NCBI RefSeq assembly: GCF_964340395.1
Contig: NC_135552.1
Coordinates: 10,609,194-10,673,193, forward strand
Origin: Glandiceps talaboti
Taxonomy: Eukaryota > Hemichordata > Enteropneusta > Spengelidae
DNA: 64,000 bases
Reading direction: 5' to 3'
Of the stretch, positions 45,001 to 60,900 are shown in pieces. Below the pieces are notes generated by a model. It ran no database searches, was not told the DNA's origin, and saw only the letters and a list, made by a program, of their open reading frames with translations. Positions within the stretch are counted from its first letter, which is position 1. Every line of letters begins with the position of its first letter. The position numbers were made by a program, and so were the translations under genes.

Positions 45001-48000
45001 CCGTAGCTTTAAAGTACTGCCATCCTATTCCGTATCACTTTCATTTGAACAAATCCACATATACACACTACAAGTAATATCCTCACTAAATATAACTGTC
45101 ATCAGTCCAGCTGTTTTTTAACTTCCAAGTCGTCCACATCAACACATACACATTTCACCATACTGATAGCCAGACATTCACTTGTGCCAACAAAATCAAG
45201 ATAGACTTACTTGGCTGCCGCTTCGAATAAAGAGGCCATTGGTTGACTTAGTTTCTGCAACATATTGAAGAGCATGGACGCCATAGTGATGTGAGAGAAC
45301 AGTGTTGATAAGACACTGATCATACAGGTTACAGCTGTAGACCAGGACTGGCTAGTCGTACTGGTAGACGTAGATGTCTGGCAAGGTAAACAAGTATCAC
45401 ACCTGGTGTTATTCTGGTGATAATGTGGTCTCTTCCCCTCCTTTCCCCTCTCTCCACCCTCCTCTCTACAACTATGTTGTCGTTTGTACTAATCCTGTTA
45501 CTTTTGTTCATCTGATGCCTATTCAATAAACTTTAAACTTCGATGTTTTTGGCACTAGAAAATTCTGCAATTTTAGTTTTTAGCTAGTTCTCAAACACTA
45601 ATTTTCACTAAATACTAACCTGGCACACTGTGTTCATGTACAAGAAGACATTTCCAGAGTTTCAATTTTTTAATTTTCCAAAAGATCTTTACTTTCACCA
45701 TTTTCCGAGAATATTTTGTCGTACAACCAACAAAAATGTTACTCTTAATCACAATAGATATTTTTAAAGACATATTGTCAATATTTTCAGAATTTAATTC
45801 TTAATTTTTGGAATTTTTTCCCATTTTACATTTGCTTTTATGAACGTTCCCAAATCTTAAGCAAAAGCAATAATTACATAGAGTTTCTATAAACTAAAGG
45901 GCACAGGATAAAATTTAAACCTAGTTCTAAATCCACTAGACTGTAAAATACACTGCCAGGATCATTCTTATAATCCTTCCCTTACAACTGTAGGATAGAG
46001 TGTAGAAATCAAAGCAAAAGAGTCCTGCCTACTCTTGGTGGAAGATGAGAAGAGCGCCCTCAACAACTGATCTTTCATTCTACAAATCCACACACACAGA
46101 CTTGATAAATCTATATATTTTACCTGCGTCAGTACTCCAGTAAATGATGTAGTCCCACTGTTTGAGAACTGATGTAATGACGATAACAGTTTACATAGTA
46201 ACTGTGTTAATAACGTCAGGTTCCCTAGTGGACGGTATTTCTTCCTGCTTGGTTTAGCCGGACTTACTCTTGCTGTAAAGATCAATATATAAACAAAACA
46301 CTTATTAAATGAAATAACCTTAGCTGTATAAGTACAATCAGTGTGCCCTCTAATGATTGCCAAATTCTGTTGTTGAGTTAAATTTCTAAAAACTGGCATT
46401 TCTTGGGAGTCATCACATAGGAAGAGATAGGGGAACACAAAATTTGGTGCATCACTAGAAATTGTGTGCATCAGTGGCACATCAAATTGACTTAGAAGGC
46501 AGACTGTGTACAATTATACTGTGTAATAGAAAACACAAACCAATGTACATAGCAAAACCTTAAAGGGACCATGGTGACAATTGAAGACACCATTAGTAAG
46601 CAAATTTTAAAATACTGAGACATAAAACCTCTTCTCAAAAATGTCATATTTGCCAGCAGCAAATATTCTGATCATCATCCAATATGGAGCACATACATAC
46701 ACTAGAAATGGCTTTATCGTATTGATTCAGGAAACAGTAACTACCATACTTACATTTGGTATTTGGAGAGTGTTGGTTGGAGAATGGTGAGAAATCAATA
46801 CAATCCACCATGGCTTGGCAAAGATGTAAGAGAGCATCGACAACTTTCATATCCTGAAATCAACAGATCAATACCACCATTGTTATTGGTGAATGTAGTA
46901 TCACCTTTGTGCTGGGTTTGATGGAAATTAGTAAAATGTATGGACATGAACAGATTAATACCACCAGTCAGTGCTGTTGGTGTATGCAGTTTCATCTTTG
47001 TGCTGGGTTTTGATGGAAATTACTCCTCAGTGCAATCCCATTGGGGACCAGTAGAGGTCTACCAGATATGCCCATTGGGGACAAACACATGCCCTGATAC
47101 ATGCCCATTGGGTACCAGTAGTAGTCCCAGCTATATGTGCCCATTGGGGACCAATAATAGAAGCCTAGTGGATATACATTACTATATCATAGGTGACAAG
47201 TATTACTATTACACAACATCTGTTGACATAGCAACCAGATAACCTTTGACCTAAGCTTACCATCAGTGTATCTTCATCTGTAACACTTAGAATGCGAACA
47301 CACAGATCCTCACAACACAGGTTAGCTTCTGCTGTGGCAACGAGTGCTGCACATCTTGCAAATGTATGGTATAATTCTGACCAAGTTTTCAGCAAAGATT
47401 TCAGTGTTCCCTAGGGAGAAGTAAACAGCAATAATTATTTCAAACATGATATGTAAACATAACAAAAATCATTCAAAACAAAACAGAAATACTTTTGGAA
47501 GATACTACATTCTGCAGGACTTCTCGCTTTCACTTTTTTCTTTTCTGCACAGTATAATTATTGCAAACATAATCTCAAAACTTTAGTAACAGTTTTCATT
47601 CAAGACAAACCTGAATTCCTAAGGAATATACAACACTTCTACAGGACTTTACTTATCCTTTAACTTTTTTTAAATTTTCATTTCGAAATCTCAAGTACAA
47701 CATAATACCACACAATCTGAAAAGCTTTGAACAAACACTTACCTGAGATATGTTGTATGTAAATATTCTATGAACTGGTAAGGTCAAGGCCAAGTACATG
47801 GCACTAAAATCATGATCCAATGAATCACCTTGGTTTACCTCATTACTCTGAAACACAAGGAAGGAATGCAAACTTTTTAAATTTTAAGTTCACTACAGTG
47901 TTCTTCTCGGGTCAACTTGTATACCTCAGTTTACAATTTCTACTTTTGCATGAAAAAACAAGGATTTTTCTTTGAGAACCATGTCACTATGCAAATGATA

Positions 48001-48652
48001 TGCAAATAGAAGATACATAGCAAATAACAGTTGAGCCAATATAAATAGCAAAGAACAGCTGAGCTGGTAGCTAAGTGCCTAGTAAGTAACGGGAATTATA
48101 CAGTAAACAGGAAGCCAACGAAATCAGGAGCAAGAATGGGCAGCCTTTATGCAAATATATGCAAATGTAGCAAAATATATTTAAATAAAGCAGTCATGCA
48201 CCCAATAGGAGGCAGTAGCAGTAATAAAATCATGATTTAAATATTCATAGGGATGGATGTATTAGTATCAAGCCATACTTTATATTCGATTCAGTATTTG
48301 TGAAACTCCAATTTTGAGGTTTCAAAATCTGAAAAGTGTCAAACTATTTCCTGGTTATAGCTGATTTAACACTAAAGTTACCTACCTGTATTACATGCTG
48401 TAACAACACATTAACTACTATACTCCATATCCTCCACATGTTCTCCTTGTTGTCAATAGCAACAGCAGCTTTGTCTAACATCTCTAGAATAGACTGTGTG
48501 AATCGCAGCACTGATGTTGGATTATTCAGACCACAATCCACAAACAGTTCCAGTACACAGAAATATCTAGAAAATAATTATCAACATAATCTTTGATATC
48601 AACTGTAGTCTCTGTAGTTCTATAGTTATTATATAATGACTGATGTAAGTAT

Positions 48653-48710
<58 letters not shown>

Positions 48711-48831
48711 GGGTAGGTGAGGTCTAAACCTATTTGGTTTTGGTCCAAATGTTAGGGTTACCTAACCCTACATCTATTAAACTGCAGTCTTCATACTTCT
48801 AGTTATTATAATGACTGATGTAAGTGTAATT

Positions 48832-48902
<71 letters not shown>

Positions 48903-51900
48903 TGCATGTGGGTGGGTGTGTTGTGTGTGTGTGTGGGGGGGGGAGGGGGGGGGTGGAGGAGTGGAGGTGAGGAGGAGGGAGGGAGTCTAAACCTAATTGG
49001 TTTTAGTCCAAATGTTAGGGGTTATCTAACCCTACATAACACTGAACTCATGAGGGATGGCCCTCACCAGACTTCTTGGGAGATAAATATTTGCATTTAA
49101 GTAAACACAAGATAGCAGCAGTTTCAACACATATCTACAAAGCCAACTATTTGAAATACACACTGGTTCAAAACTAGACATTTGAAATATTGTAATAGTA
49201 AGACAGATTAAGATACCAACCTTTCAATGTTGACAGTCTCAAGTAAACTATGATGAAATAGTAGTTGGATCAGATAAAGTGCTGGTGTACCCTGGTGATA
49301 AAGATATACAATGTACACAAGAATTAGAACACTATGATTCATGTCAATCCAACATTAGATTTTATCATCAGTTATCATTTCATCGATGTCAAACTGTTTA
49401 TACGATTCAAGTATCGAGAATTCTCTGTAAAATGTCAGACTGCTAAATCAACATCACCTCAACCATTCCTTTCACCCCAACTTTACGAGCTTCTTACAGA
49501 CAAATCTTGAGAAGGCATATTTTTTCAAAGTTATATGTATTACAGAAATCACATTGACCTCTAGAATTACGTGATGTAATCTCAGGCAACGTCAGAAGGG
49601 TAGGATTTCATTTCATTGAAGGATACATTTATCAAATCACTCTTTAGACACGACAATTTTTTTGACAGCAAATGTTCCTTGTAAGCATATTTAATATCAT
49701 TTAATATTTGTAAATCTCATCAAATGATCAAAAGTGGATTTCTCTTCACATAACATGCCAGTACAGATGCAAAACTTGTCTACTTACATGCATGACTTCA
49801 GCATTGCCAACATGGTATGCTGGTGAACTGAGTACTTTCTGTGGAACTTTGCTCACCACCTCCATTAGTTTCTGAACATGATGAAGAAATGACAAACTCA
49901 GTATTATTAATCGTTTCAGATTTCAGATAATATGACATATTATTGCCACTTAAAGTCAACAAAATTAACTTGTTTTGATGCAGAGTAATGTCTTTTTACA
50001 GTTCTACACACAATCGAAGGAAGTAACAACTTACTGCTTGGTAAGAAATACTACATAGTATTACATATGTACCAATGATTACTTACACTGGTGCATGAGC
50101 ATACTAGTAGTATTTGCACTGTAGTGCAATACTAAACACGTTCTTGCATATATGCATGCAAATGATATGCAAATGAGGATACTGTCTATCCTTTTACAAA
50201 AAGTTACATGATCATAGAGTATGATATACATAATTTTTTTTGGAATTTTGATGTTTTTTGTAAATATGTGTAACAAAACCCTATGCCTTGAAATTGTGGG
50301 TACTCAAGAATATTTGCACTCATTCATCATGGGATTCTGTACCATAATCAAACAGAATGACAACTTTGCGTTGGTGTAGTATGTACCTGATAATGCTGTT
50401 GAGGCACCAGTGCACATTTTAGATTCACTTCCCATTTTTTTTTTCGTTCTACACACGACTAAATATTGCACTACACACAACCAAACATACTAGCACCTTA
50501 CCAGTGTAAAACTTGGTGTAAATTTTTCACTATTAATGATGGACTGTAGACTTGACAGGTAGAGGGTAAAAATCTCAATTGTGTCTTTCTTTGGTCCTAA
50601 CTCCAATAGTGTCGTCATGTGTGCTGATAGACACTGCCATATGTACCATACTTGTGATTCTAGGGAAAAAACGACAAATAAATTGACATAAAATAGGAGT
50701 GACTGTATCATTTTTACAACCCTGCAATACAGCATAAGAAGTTGCTTTACCTGTATCAGCTTAAACACTTGGTTTGCCTGGTGTCAGCCTGATGTTAACA
50801 CCAGGCCAGCTTGGTGTAACAGTTCAACTCAAATATCCCTGATTTTAGCCTGGCATCATCCTAATGCTAATAATGTTGTACTTTTTCCTAAATGTGCTAA
50901 TGATCACTGCGCAAGTTTTTATTGGACTTTATTGAAATGCCTGACACCTACAACATTAGCACAACTTATCAAACATATCAAAGATGAAATTGGTAAATAT
51001 TGGTAAACAAGTAAGTGAATGATTTTTTTAACTACTTACCTTTTAACTCTGTGCCATGGTTACAGAAGACATCCCGTACACAGTGGATAAGTATTGGTGC
51101 CACTTTTGTAAATGTTGTAGTTGATGACACTAAAGAGTGTTTTAAGGGGTCTGAAAGATGAAGGAATAAAACTGTCATTTCTTTAACTCAGGAACTATTA
51201 TAAACGGATATCCCTTACTTTATAAGTTACCATCCATGCTACATTGGGCTAGTGTAAATGGGTCCATATGTTTAGAAAGCATACCTAACCATGGTAATAA
51301 TTAGTTCTTGTACCACAACCAAGAGTCTGAGTTGTAATATCTTAGGAGTAACATTTCACTTGTTCAGGGTTGACAGGTTTTGTCAAATTCTTCGTTTGAT
51401 GTCTTTACCACTAGGCAGAGTAATGGTGTTACTATACTTTCTTGTCATAGATATTAACAATACAGGCAACATGATAAAATGTTCTTGGGCCAATAAAGTT
51501 GACACTAGCCGACATTTTGAGTCATTTTTTCTACTGAATCAAAATGAACTTATTACCAAAATTACCTTCCATGCTACTAGGATAGTCTGCTTTCAGAAAC
51601 AGAGTGATACATAAATTTATCAAATTGAAAGAAGTTGTCAGACTGTAGATCCATCAACTTACCGATAGTGAAATCCAATCCTGGCTCAATGGCTACACTG
51701 TCAGTTTTTGCCAGAAAGTGTGCTAGGATTTCGATACCTTTAGACTGCACAGACTTGAATTTAGACACGCAAATATTGTTAGTGGACCCTGGTAGGTTGA
51801 TATGTGGTGTGGCTGGACTTCCTAAAACACTTCCTACAATACATAAATATACAAAGTTTACAGGTTCATTATCGATCTAAACCACAATGGTGACTGTTAT

Positions 51901-54900
51901 ATTCAGTGAGGCTCGGGACGTCGTGTTGTACTATTGCAACTATATAACTTTATTTACATAATGTTGACATTTGCATATGATGGTGATGATGTCATTGTCA
52001 GAAAGATCTCATGTATTATTCACTAGATATTAATATACAGATCATATCACGATCATATACATTAATATAATGTTAATATGGTGTCATTTCCTGCAAGGTT
52101 TCCCACAATTCCTAGCAGAAGATCACAAAAATGGCACAACAGATGAAAGTGCAGTACGGCTTCTTACAACAACATTGAATAATTTACCAAGGTGCCATTT
52201 TATCACCCAAACATCAACTGTGAGTTGCTAGTAGTAATCGATATATGTGTACTCATGGCAGAAACAATCCTGACCGGACTTTTCCTTTTTGTATATTAAT
52301 TTTTCGCTATCATAAAATATGAGCGTTCCTTTCAAATTCTTTACACTTACCACTTCTGTGAATATTAGGTGTAGATAGTCGACTGACTGGTCCATTGGTT
52401 ACTGGGGTACTAGGACATTGCAGACTGATCATAGATGATAATCCTAGGCTGTACTGTAATAAAGGGACGCACACCTACAGAAGAAAGAACTCAAAAATTA
52501 GACGATATAGAAAAATGACAAAACGACTAAATATATGACACATAAAAATACTACTTAATATATTCCAATCAACATGCTTCATATTGTCAATTTCAACCTG
52601 TCATCTCCAGTACATGTCAATTTCAGCCATGCATGTTACCATAATATTCCTGTAAATTCGGCCAGATCTTAATAATTAAAATTTTTTGTGGTCAAATTAC
52701 CTGATTTATGAAAATTAATTTGCAATTTTTCCAGTCGAATTGCAAGATGTACAAAATATTGGCCACCTTGAATTAATGCTTTATACCTGACTATAGAGGG
52801 CACCATGAGATGATGTTGCAAGATTGAATCAGGGATTATTACGGTACCCACTGTTATTATTTTTCCCAACTTGTACTTTTTTTGTACAAACAAATACTCC
52901 CCTGGTCAAAAGAGAATTATTAATGTCAGACAAATCTCATTTGTGTATTACTTTGCAGGGACAATATTTACTCTAATCATTTTTTTTGTTTCGAAAAAGA
53001 AACCCACAATTTTTTGCCAGCATCTCATCAGCATCATTATGGGTGCCCGGTGTATACTACAACTATATAGAAAGGTCTAAAGTAATGACTTTACCTGGTC
53101 AAAATTATTGATTAGTTTAATGTCCAAAGCTTTGACGAGATGCCACCAGGCGTCTAATTTGGCTAGGGCTATTTGTTCCTGTTTGGCTGCTGTATTTTTG
53201 AATGGTTGAAGTAATAACTTGAGTCTTTTGTGATTGCATAGGATATCTGTAAAGACAACACAAACACTGATCAATATTGAAGAACCACATAACATAGCTA
53301 TAAATGTTACTTTACTCTTTTGATCAAAATAAAAGGGGAATGTCATTCAAGAAAATAAACTTTAAGGTATTTTCATAAACTTTAGGTTCTGGAGTCATTT
53401 CATGATGTTATGTCACCTATGTTGCGAAGCAATTTCAGAGAAACATCAGGTTGAATTTGTCTCTCATTTTGGGATTTTTGGTGTGGGCCACATTGCATCA
53501 TGGGAGTCAGTAGAAATACATATGCAATAGCTGAATGATGAATATTCATGACTCCTAAGTGTTTATTACCTTCAGCGAAAGCCAGTAATATTCATTGTTC
53601 ACCCATACTCAATTTGGTGTTTCTCTGATATTGAGTGTCAAGTAGGTGATGTAAAATCCTGAAACGACTCTCCAGAACCCAAAGTTTATGAAAATACCTT
53701 AATATCCTTAAAGGATGAACTTCTGATTTGATGCAGAAAACACAGGATACAATAATTATAATACAATACAATACAATACATCTTGAAAAAAGCTCATGGT
53801 GTGAAACTAATCAAAGCTTCATGCTGTTTTTGTCATGAATTTCTACTGCAGTATCCAATACGATTGAGACTTACCAAGATCAAGTGCAAAGTTATCAATC
53901 AAATGTTTCCAAGACTGATAGGCAGCACAGCGGACTTCAGGAATTGAACTTTTAAATCCTCGCTCAACAATGTTCAAAATACTGTTGATGAGACTACCAC
54001 CTTTATGTAAACCCTGCAATGAAATCACAAAATATACTTATTTTTAGTATTCCACTGATTTTTTATAATCCAAGATAGATAGACTTCGTCCTCCACAGTT
54101 CTTATTTAGTTGTTAATCTCCAACCATGACTTAGGTTTGTTTCATTATCTTTGTAACATGAAGAATTTTACTCTTAACACAAAATTCTGTAACACTACAG
54201 TTGATGAAACTACTGTGATGCTAGTCTGCATGTAAGCAGGGCAAGTTTCGGTATGATTTTAACACCATATACAAGCATTCTTTATGTATCTCATGTACTA
54301 CTAGCTTCTATACCTCAGATAAGATGTAGGATGGAATAACATGTGAAATTGCATGTAGAACAAGTTAAGGTTGGTTTCAGGAGACCTTCCCTTGGCACCC
54401 AAGTCAGGATGGTTTCGATATACCCCTTTTTTTGGTATCAAAGCAAGATGGATTTGATAGACCCCTTGTTGGTATTCCAGCTCACGATGGTTTCAGTAGA
54501 CCCCTTCTTGATATTCAAGTTGAATGGTTTTGAAAGACCCCTTGTTAGTAACCAAGTCAGAAGGTTTCAGGACACTGGGGTAGTTTTGACTGTATGATTA
54601 CAAAATATTCTAGCCATTCAAATATAGTTAGATAATCTAAAACGGCCGCTATATCAAAATAGTACATCATAGAATGTTTCTTACCTTTCCAAGTAAATCC
54701 ACAAAAAACTGCCAAATTTGTAAAACGTAGATTTCTTGTCTTGACTCAAACAATTTGGTCATTTCTTGAATGAAGAGACCTTTGAGATCAGGAACCAGTG
54801 TCTTCACTATTTCATGTCTGTGAGACACCAGTGCCTGGAATCCTAGTTTCATGGCCTGGACAGCCCTGTCTCTGATCTTGTGGGCGGAATGTAACAGCAT

Positions 54901-57900
54901 TGGATATACCAAGTTACCCCATCGCATTGCATGCACCTCCATACTGTCTGGCAACTGGTCCAGTAACCTGTGATTGATGTCAAATTTGGTCATTTTAAAT
55001 GAGTGGCATGAAATATAATTAATTTTTTTTATGTTCAGTGTATAAAGTTTTCAAACTTTGCAATGAGGCCCACAGCAAAAAACCCTGAATGAAGCAGGAC
55101 TTCAACGTGCTGTTCACTAAAATCGCACATAATCATAAAATGACCCTCAAGAACCCAAAGTTCATGAAAATGCGTCATTTTCTGGAGTGGCGTTCCCCTT
55201 TAGTTGTATTTATCATCATCATGGCCATCCCCTCCAACTTTGCTATTTCAAAAAACTTAATAATCTGAGGGTAAACGACCTCGGTGTCAATGGTTAGCTG
55301 CATACCAATGTGTGGTTGCATTCCACATCAAATTACAAATTGGCAAACTCGTAACTAACAGGAAATCATATATTAAACTGCCCCGGTGTCAGCATACACA
55401 TAACACTGCATTTTACATGTAGTTTTTTGACACATAGTTGGCATCCTTTCAATTGAGGATTTCCCTGAATAGACAGAAAGTGAGATGACATCACTTGCCA
55501 TGTAAGAGAGACAATCTCAAACACAATGGCTCTCTGAATAGGCAGAGAGTGAGAAGGCATCACTTATCATGCAGGAGAGACAATCTCAAACACAATGACA
55601 GGTTATCGATTCAGCACAATGCTAGGTTATTCACCTGGTCATAGCTGTAACATTACTGTTGATGCGGTGATGTATATACAGGACATCTACATTGAAACCA
55701 GACAGGAAATGAGTTGAATGAACTGACCAAAGATCAACCCCCTCTAAAGATAGGTTCTAATCTTGTCTGTTTGTGTTTTTTTTTATAGCCGGACACTCTT
55801 AACAAAACAACAGATTCCAGGCTTGGTGAAGCAGACTACTACATGCATCTACAGAAACTTCTACACTGGCGGTGAAAAGAGCTCAACTACTTATTGCATC
55901 TTTTGTTGGCTTTTTTACTATCATATTTTAAATCCTGATTTGGTGAAGCTGACACGCTAGACCTTGTGAGAGAAAGCAGGTAGGTTGGTCTTGTAACAAC
56001 TCATTGCATCACCATCGTACCATCACTGATATTGTGCATTTTTTTCAAATTCTGTTATTGAGGGCTTTCATTTTTTTAAAAATTATTTTGCTGGATTGAT
56101 GAAATAAGGGGGTCGGTTGGGTCATGAGAAACGGGGAAATAACTATGACAGCTCTTATAGAAAAATGGTGTTACTAACATTAGTAAAGATAAAGTATCTA
56201 ATCCAAGTACACAGTTCAGACAAAACCTAGTACATTCATGGTAAACATTGACATAACACATAAAAACCAGTACAAGTGACTCACCTGAGTATTACATTTA
56301 TTGCTTCATGTTCCACTGCCATAGATTGGTAGCCACCTTTCAGTAGTACATGTTCTACTGCACACAGTATACTATGAATCTATACAAATCAAAACAAATC
56401 ACAATGTATATAGTTCACACTGGAATTGTAAACCTTTTCTAGTGTTACGAAATGTATTATATATGTAACATGTGCACTGTTATGTGCAGATACTGCATAC
56501 TTGTATTCAAATGAACGTACAAGCATTCCATGACATACGCATGATCAAAACGCAATTACATTTTCATGCCATGCAATATGTAAATGATAATATGCAAATA
56601 AGTCATTCAATATGTGATATGCAAATAAGTCATTCAATATGTAAATGATCATGCAAATAAGCTATCTCTATTGATTATAATATTCCTTGACACACAACTC
56701 GAGTTCTTTCTTTGCTACATGACTGTTGTCTGCCTATCCTCAGGAAATACTCTCGATGATTACTGTTGTTCACCACTAGATGGCGATATCTCATTATTTA
56801 TTCCATTATGTAAATAGATGAATGCTTATGTAAATAGGCTATCTTTGTGCAAAAATTACCCATGACTTTCAACTACACCTACCTCACTTCTAACAATGTC
56901 TTCAGGGAAATTCTGCTTTGCGATACACCACAATGACCGTGTACACGTACTCTTGTCACTGGTTTTCAGTAATGTGTTACACAAACCTGGAATGAAACAA
57001 CGCTTTTCATTAGAAAGGAGAGCGTAATACCTTACTACACTGTTACCGTTCACTCCTGTGAGACCCACTCGTCTCCTCACACCACAATTAACAATCGATT
57101 TTACTGCATGGTTATCATCAGCAATTTGACTGATATGTTCTGATATTACGTGTCACTGGTAGGATCTACAAGATGTGTTTTGTGACAGTGATGGCTGCAG
57201 TGGGGATTATCAGATTCACAAAATAATGCAAAGTTAGATAATACAATGAGTCAAAGTAAAATATGACCCTCCCACAATTCCATTGTCTAGAAATATAGCC
57301 CTCCCCGAACCAATTTGTAAAATTTATGGCACAGAAGAGGTCAGTCGCAGACTGGGGCAAGGTTTCACGAGATGCGAGGCTGTTTACATTTTTTACTTAA
57401 TCATGATGCCTCCCCTGCCAGTGTAAAACAGCTCTTCTGCGTAAGATATGGTAATTTCTATGAATGTCAGAGAAGTTGCATGTAAAAAAAGTTGGAGAAA
57501 ATAAGGTTTTCATGGTGTTTACATGCAAGAAATGCAGCTACATGTACGACAACCTTGCCTCATTTTTGTTTTCTGTAAGTACAGAATCAGATACAATCAA
57601 CAACAAAATACAGTTTCCATATACATCTTGTCTTGTCTTACCTTTTAAAATTGATGTAGCATCCTTTGACAAAATTGCTCTGCAAGATAAAACCAAAATG
57701 TTTTTAAAAAACATACATGTGCGTCTGAAAATTCACACACATAGATGTCAAATGAAAGAATACATCGTCACACAGCATCTTGTTATGTGTAGTCTCCTTT
57801 CTTAGGACAGCATATAGATAGATCAATGATGAAGTCACAAGAAACTCTGTTCAACAACTCATTTTGGTAGTAAACTTCACTAAGTGTGAAGGGATTGTAC

Positions 57901-60900
57901 AGGGATCACAAAGGACTGAATAACTAACATGGCAAACTGCTGCCTAGTTGAGTTCCTATACGACACAAATTACGATTACATCCACTCTCTTGTATAGTCA
58001 AAGTCTTTAAAATAGCATAGAAATCTGTGCTACACGACAGCATTAATATAAATGTGATGTCATTGCGTCCTCCCACGTGATTTTAGAGGTGGAGTTTGAT
58101 TACGAACTAAATTCCTGTAATAGTTAAAACAGCTGTACTAATTGATTATTATTATTATTAATGAGTAATTGTCTGAAGGAAGTAACCAATTACAACTGTC
58201 TGTCAATTTGTGATAAATTACTACTGATATGCACCATTTACCCTTCCCCAGCATGGGGTTTAAGCTTTTACTATACAAGAGTGTGGATGGATGCAACCCT
58301 AATTCGTATTGTATAGGAACTTCTGCTTCTGCTATCCTTAGCCATAGAAACTTGATCATTGAAATTTCCTTTGTACAAATATTATAATACATTTCATGAT
58401 AGGGATACCAGGAAGTCTAGCTGCTAGACCATCATGCTTTATTTTGACCATTTGTTGCATTGCACCAAATACACACACCGAGGGTGCACATCAAGGACAC
58501 ACCAGAGGTATTGTCATCCTTGGCTTTTGTTCAACAACCTTTCAAGCTCAGATCTTACGTCTTGTTACAAGACTAGACCATAAGGGTGATCGTAGATGTA
58601 TTTTTCAAGAAAACCGAAAAGCAATACTAACTTTGATATATCAGGATGATGTAGACAGAATCCAAGTGCTTGAAGACAAGCTTGCGATAGCTCTGTGCTA
58701 TCATCCATCATGTCCCTCTGATAAACATTCACCAGAGTACCAGTTTTCTTGCAGATCTCCCGAGAAAATGCCTCTTTTTCATCATCACGGAGTCGACTGA
58801 AATATTAACAGCAACATATCAAATACATTGCATTGATAATATAGTTACATGTACATGTAGAGAATGCACGTAAACACCATTTTCGCAATCATGTGAATTC
58901 TTGCGAGACTTGCTGTAATGCAAAATCTGACTTTTAAAAGATGACGATCATTTCTAATTCTAGATATCCAAAATGAAAAATAACATATTACACGTACAAT
59001 ATGGTCTTATAAATTTATTAGCTATATTCATACATGCAAGACTTCTGTACTATAATCATTCTATGTCAATACACTTTTCTCCTTTGTTTGTATGTATTTT
59101 ATCACCTTCTCCAACCATGCACAACAATGTCTTGTGACGGACCAAAATTTGGTGTTTTAACTTCCTTGATCATTACTATACAGTAGCTTGCAAAGAAACA
59201 TTGTCTTTATCACTCTGACCCACGTCACAACATTTTGCCGTTCATTATAATAATAATAATAAATAAATAATAATAATAATGTTGAGTTTTATATAGTACT
59301 TTCCCACTCTGTGCTCAAAGTGCTTCACAATTATTACCCCTAATACGGATCTTTAGCGACACAACGGCCCTTTATACTTCCTCAACTCCCTGAGGAGCAC
59401 ACCATCCATTGCAGCCTTTTTTATCTGCATAGGATTAAAGCATTCACATTGCAACCTCTATCCTACCAGGTCCTCAATTATTATACAGGTGGGTTGACTG
59501 AGGCACAGTCATGGTTCAAATCTTGCCAAAGGACTTTAGCCATTCAGAAACAAATGGCAGCGACGTCGCTCAAACCCGCAACCTGCAGATTCAAAGCTGG
59601 CCACTCACACATTCACCAATCATGACTCCATTCATTACACAATTTAGAGTATATGGTCCATCAAATAATACATGAATTGAGATCTGAATATGAACAGAAA
59701 TGGACAAACGAAATACTCAAACTACTATATATGTCAAGACCTAAATTATTTTTCATACAATTTGAAAACACTACACACGTAAAAAGTACAGGTTGTATTT
59801 GTTTTCTCTACCAGTACGAGTACATGTTGTGGTGGATTTCATCCAGAAAACATCAAATTACAAAAAAAAAAAATATGTTCTTTTGATCTACATGTACAAA
59901 TCTATTTGACTTTCCAGACCAAAACTAGGTGAAAATAAGACTCAAGCTACTGACATTATAGTGTTTTCTTATTAGGGTAGCATTATATATTTCTAGGTTT
60001 CTCATCGTAACAGATGGGTCGGTCAGTTCATTTTCAGAACTATTAAAAAAATAAGTGTTTCTGTAGATGCTGGTGATACTTTTCAATTTGTATTTGTACT
60101 ATTAACAGTTTGAAAGACTTAGAAATGACAATTAACGTCAGATGGAACTATTTGTTTATTACAATCCCAAATTTCAGCAAAGAACGATAATTTTCATCCA
60201 GATACGTTCATGTATGGTTGCCATCTGGCAATCACTCAGTGACCTAAATTTTCTCAAAACCTGCAATACAATACAGGATGTCAATTTTTTTTTATTATTT
60301 CACTGCACCAAAGAAGTATAGGGTTGGTCAGGTCAGGTGAAATAAAACATGAATGTCTTTATGACGATCTCTTTTCATTGTATTGTATATAGTACAGTAT
60401 ATGGATTGAATTTCAGTTGTATAAATACACATCTGTTCACATGGCTTTGACAGAAGTCTATTTTCCGTTTTCATTATAACATAAACTATACATTTTTTTA
60501 AACAAAATTATCATCATTATATTTTAGTGTAAGTTTTTCATCATAAAGGGATTAAAAAAGACTGAATACAAAATCTTATTTTTCATTTGATTGACAAAAC
60601 TGTTATCAACAATCAACAAAGGCATTATATATACTGAAAAAAATATAACTGGGTTGTAAGTAATCTGTGTACATAAACTGCAGTGGAGTGAATGTAAATT
60701 CACTTCATCAGACCGTGTTGCAAATGTGTGTTTTAAAGTGGTCATATGGATGAAATTTTGGTATCTATTTTGGATTTGTATTTGATAAAACAGCTTCACT
60801 ATGTTTTTCTACTTGAAAAAATAATGTGAAATAACATATACCAAGTCCATGTTCGCAACTCAATAAACTGCAAAACATTAAACAATGTATAAAATATTTG

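Noticed and set aside
45968-46513. Treating the whole 181-aa minus-strand ORF as one RIF1 exon
   Set aside because: Only 46272-46124 fits splice sites and phase; the rest is intron and a dispersed repeat.
54343-54597. 84-aa plus-strand ORF with repeated DPLLVFQ-like units
   Set aside because: Read-through of a ~45-bp tandem repeat in a RIF1 intron.
58396-58800. 134-aa plus-strand ORF
   Set aside because: Overlaps RIF1 exon 2 on the other strand; exon 2 has family similarity and phase support, this frame has none.
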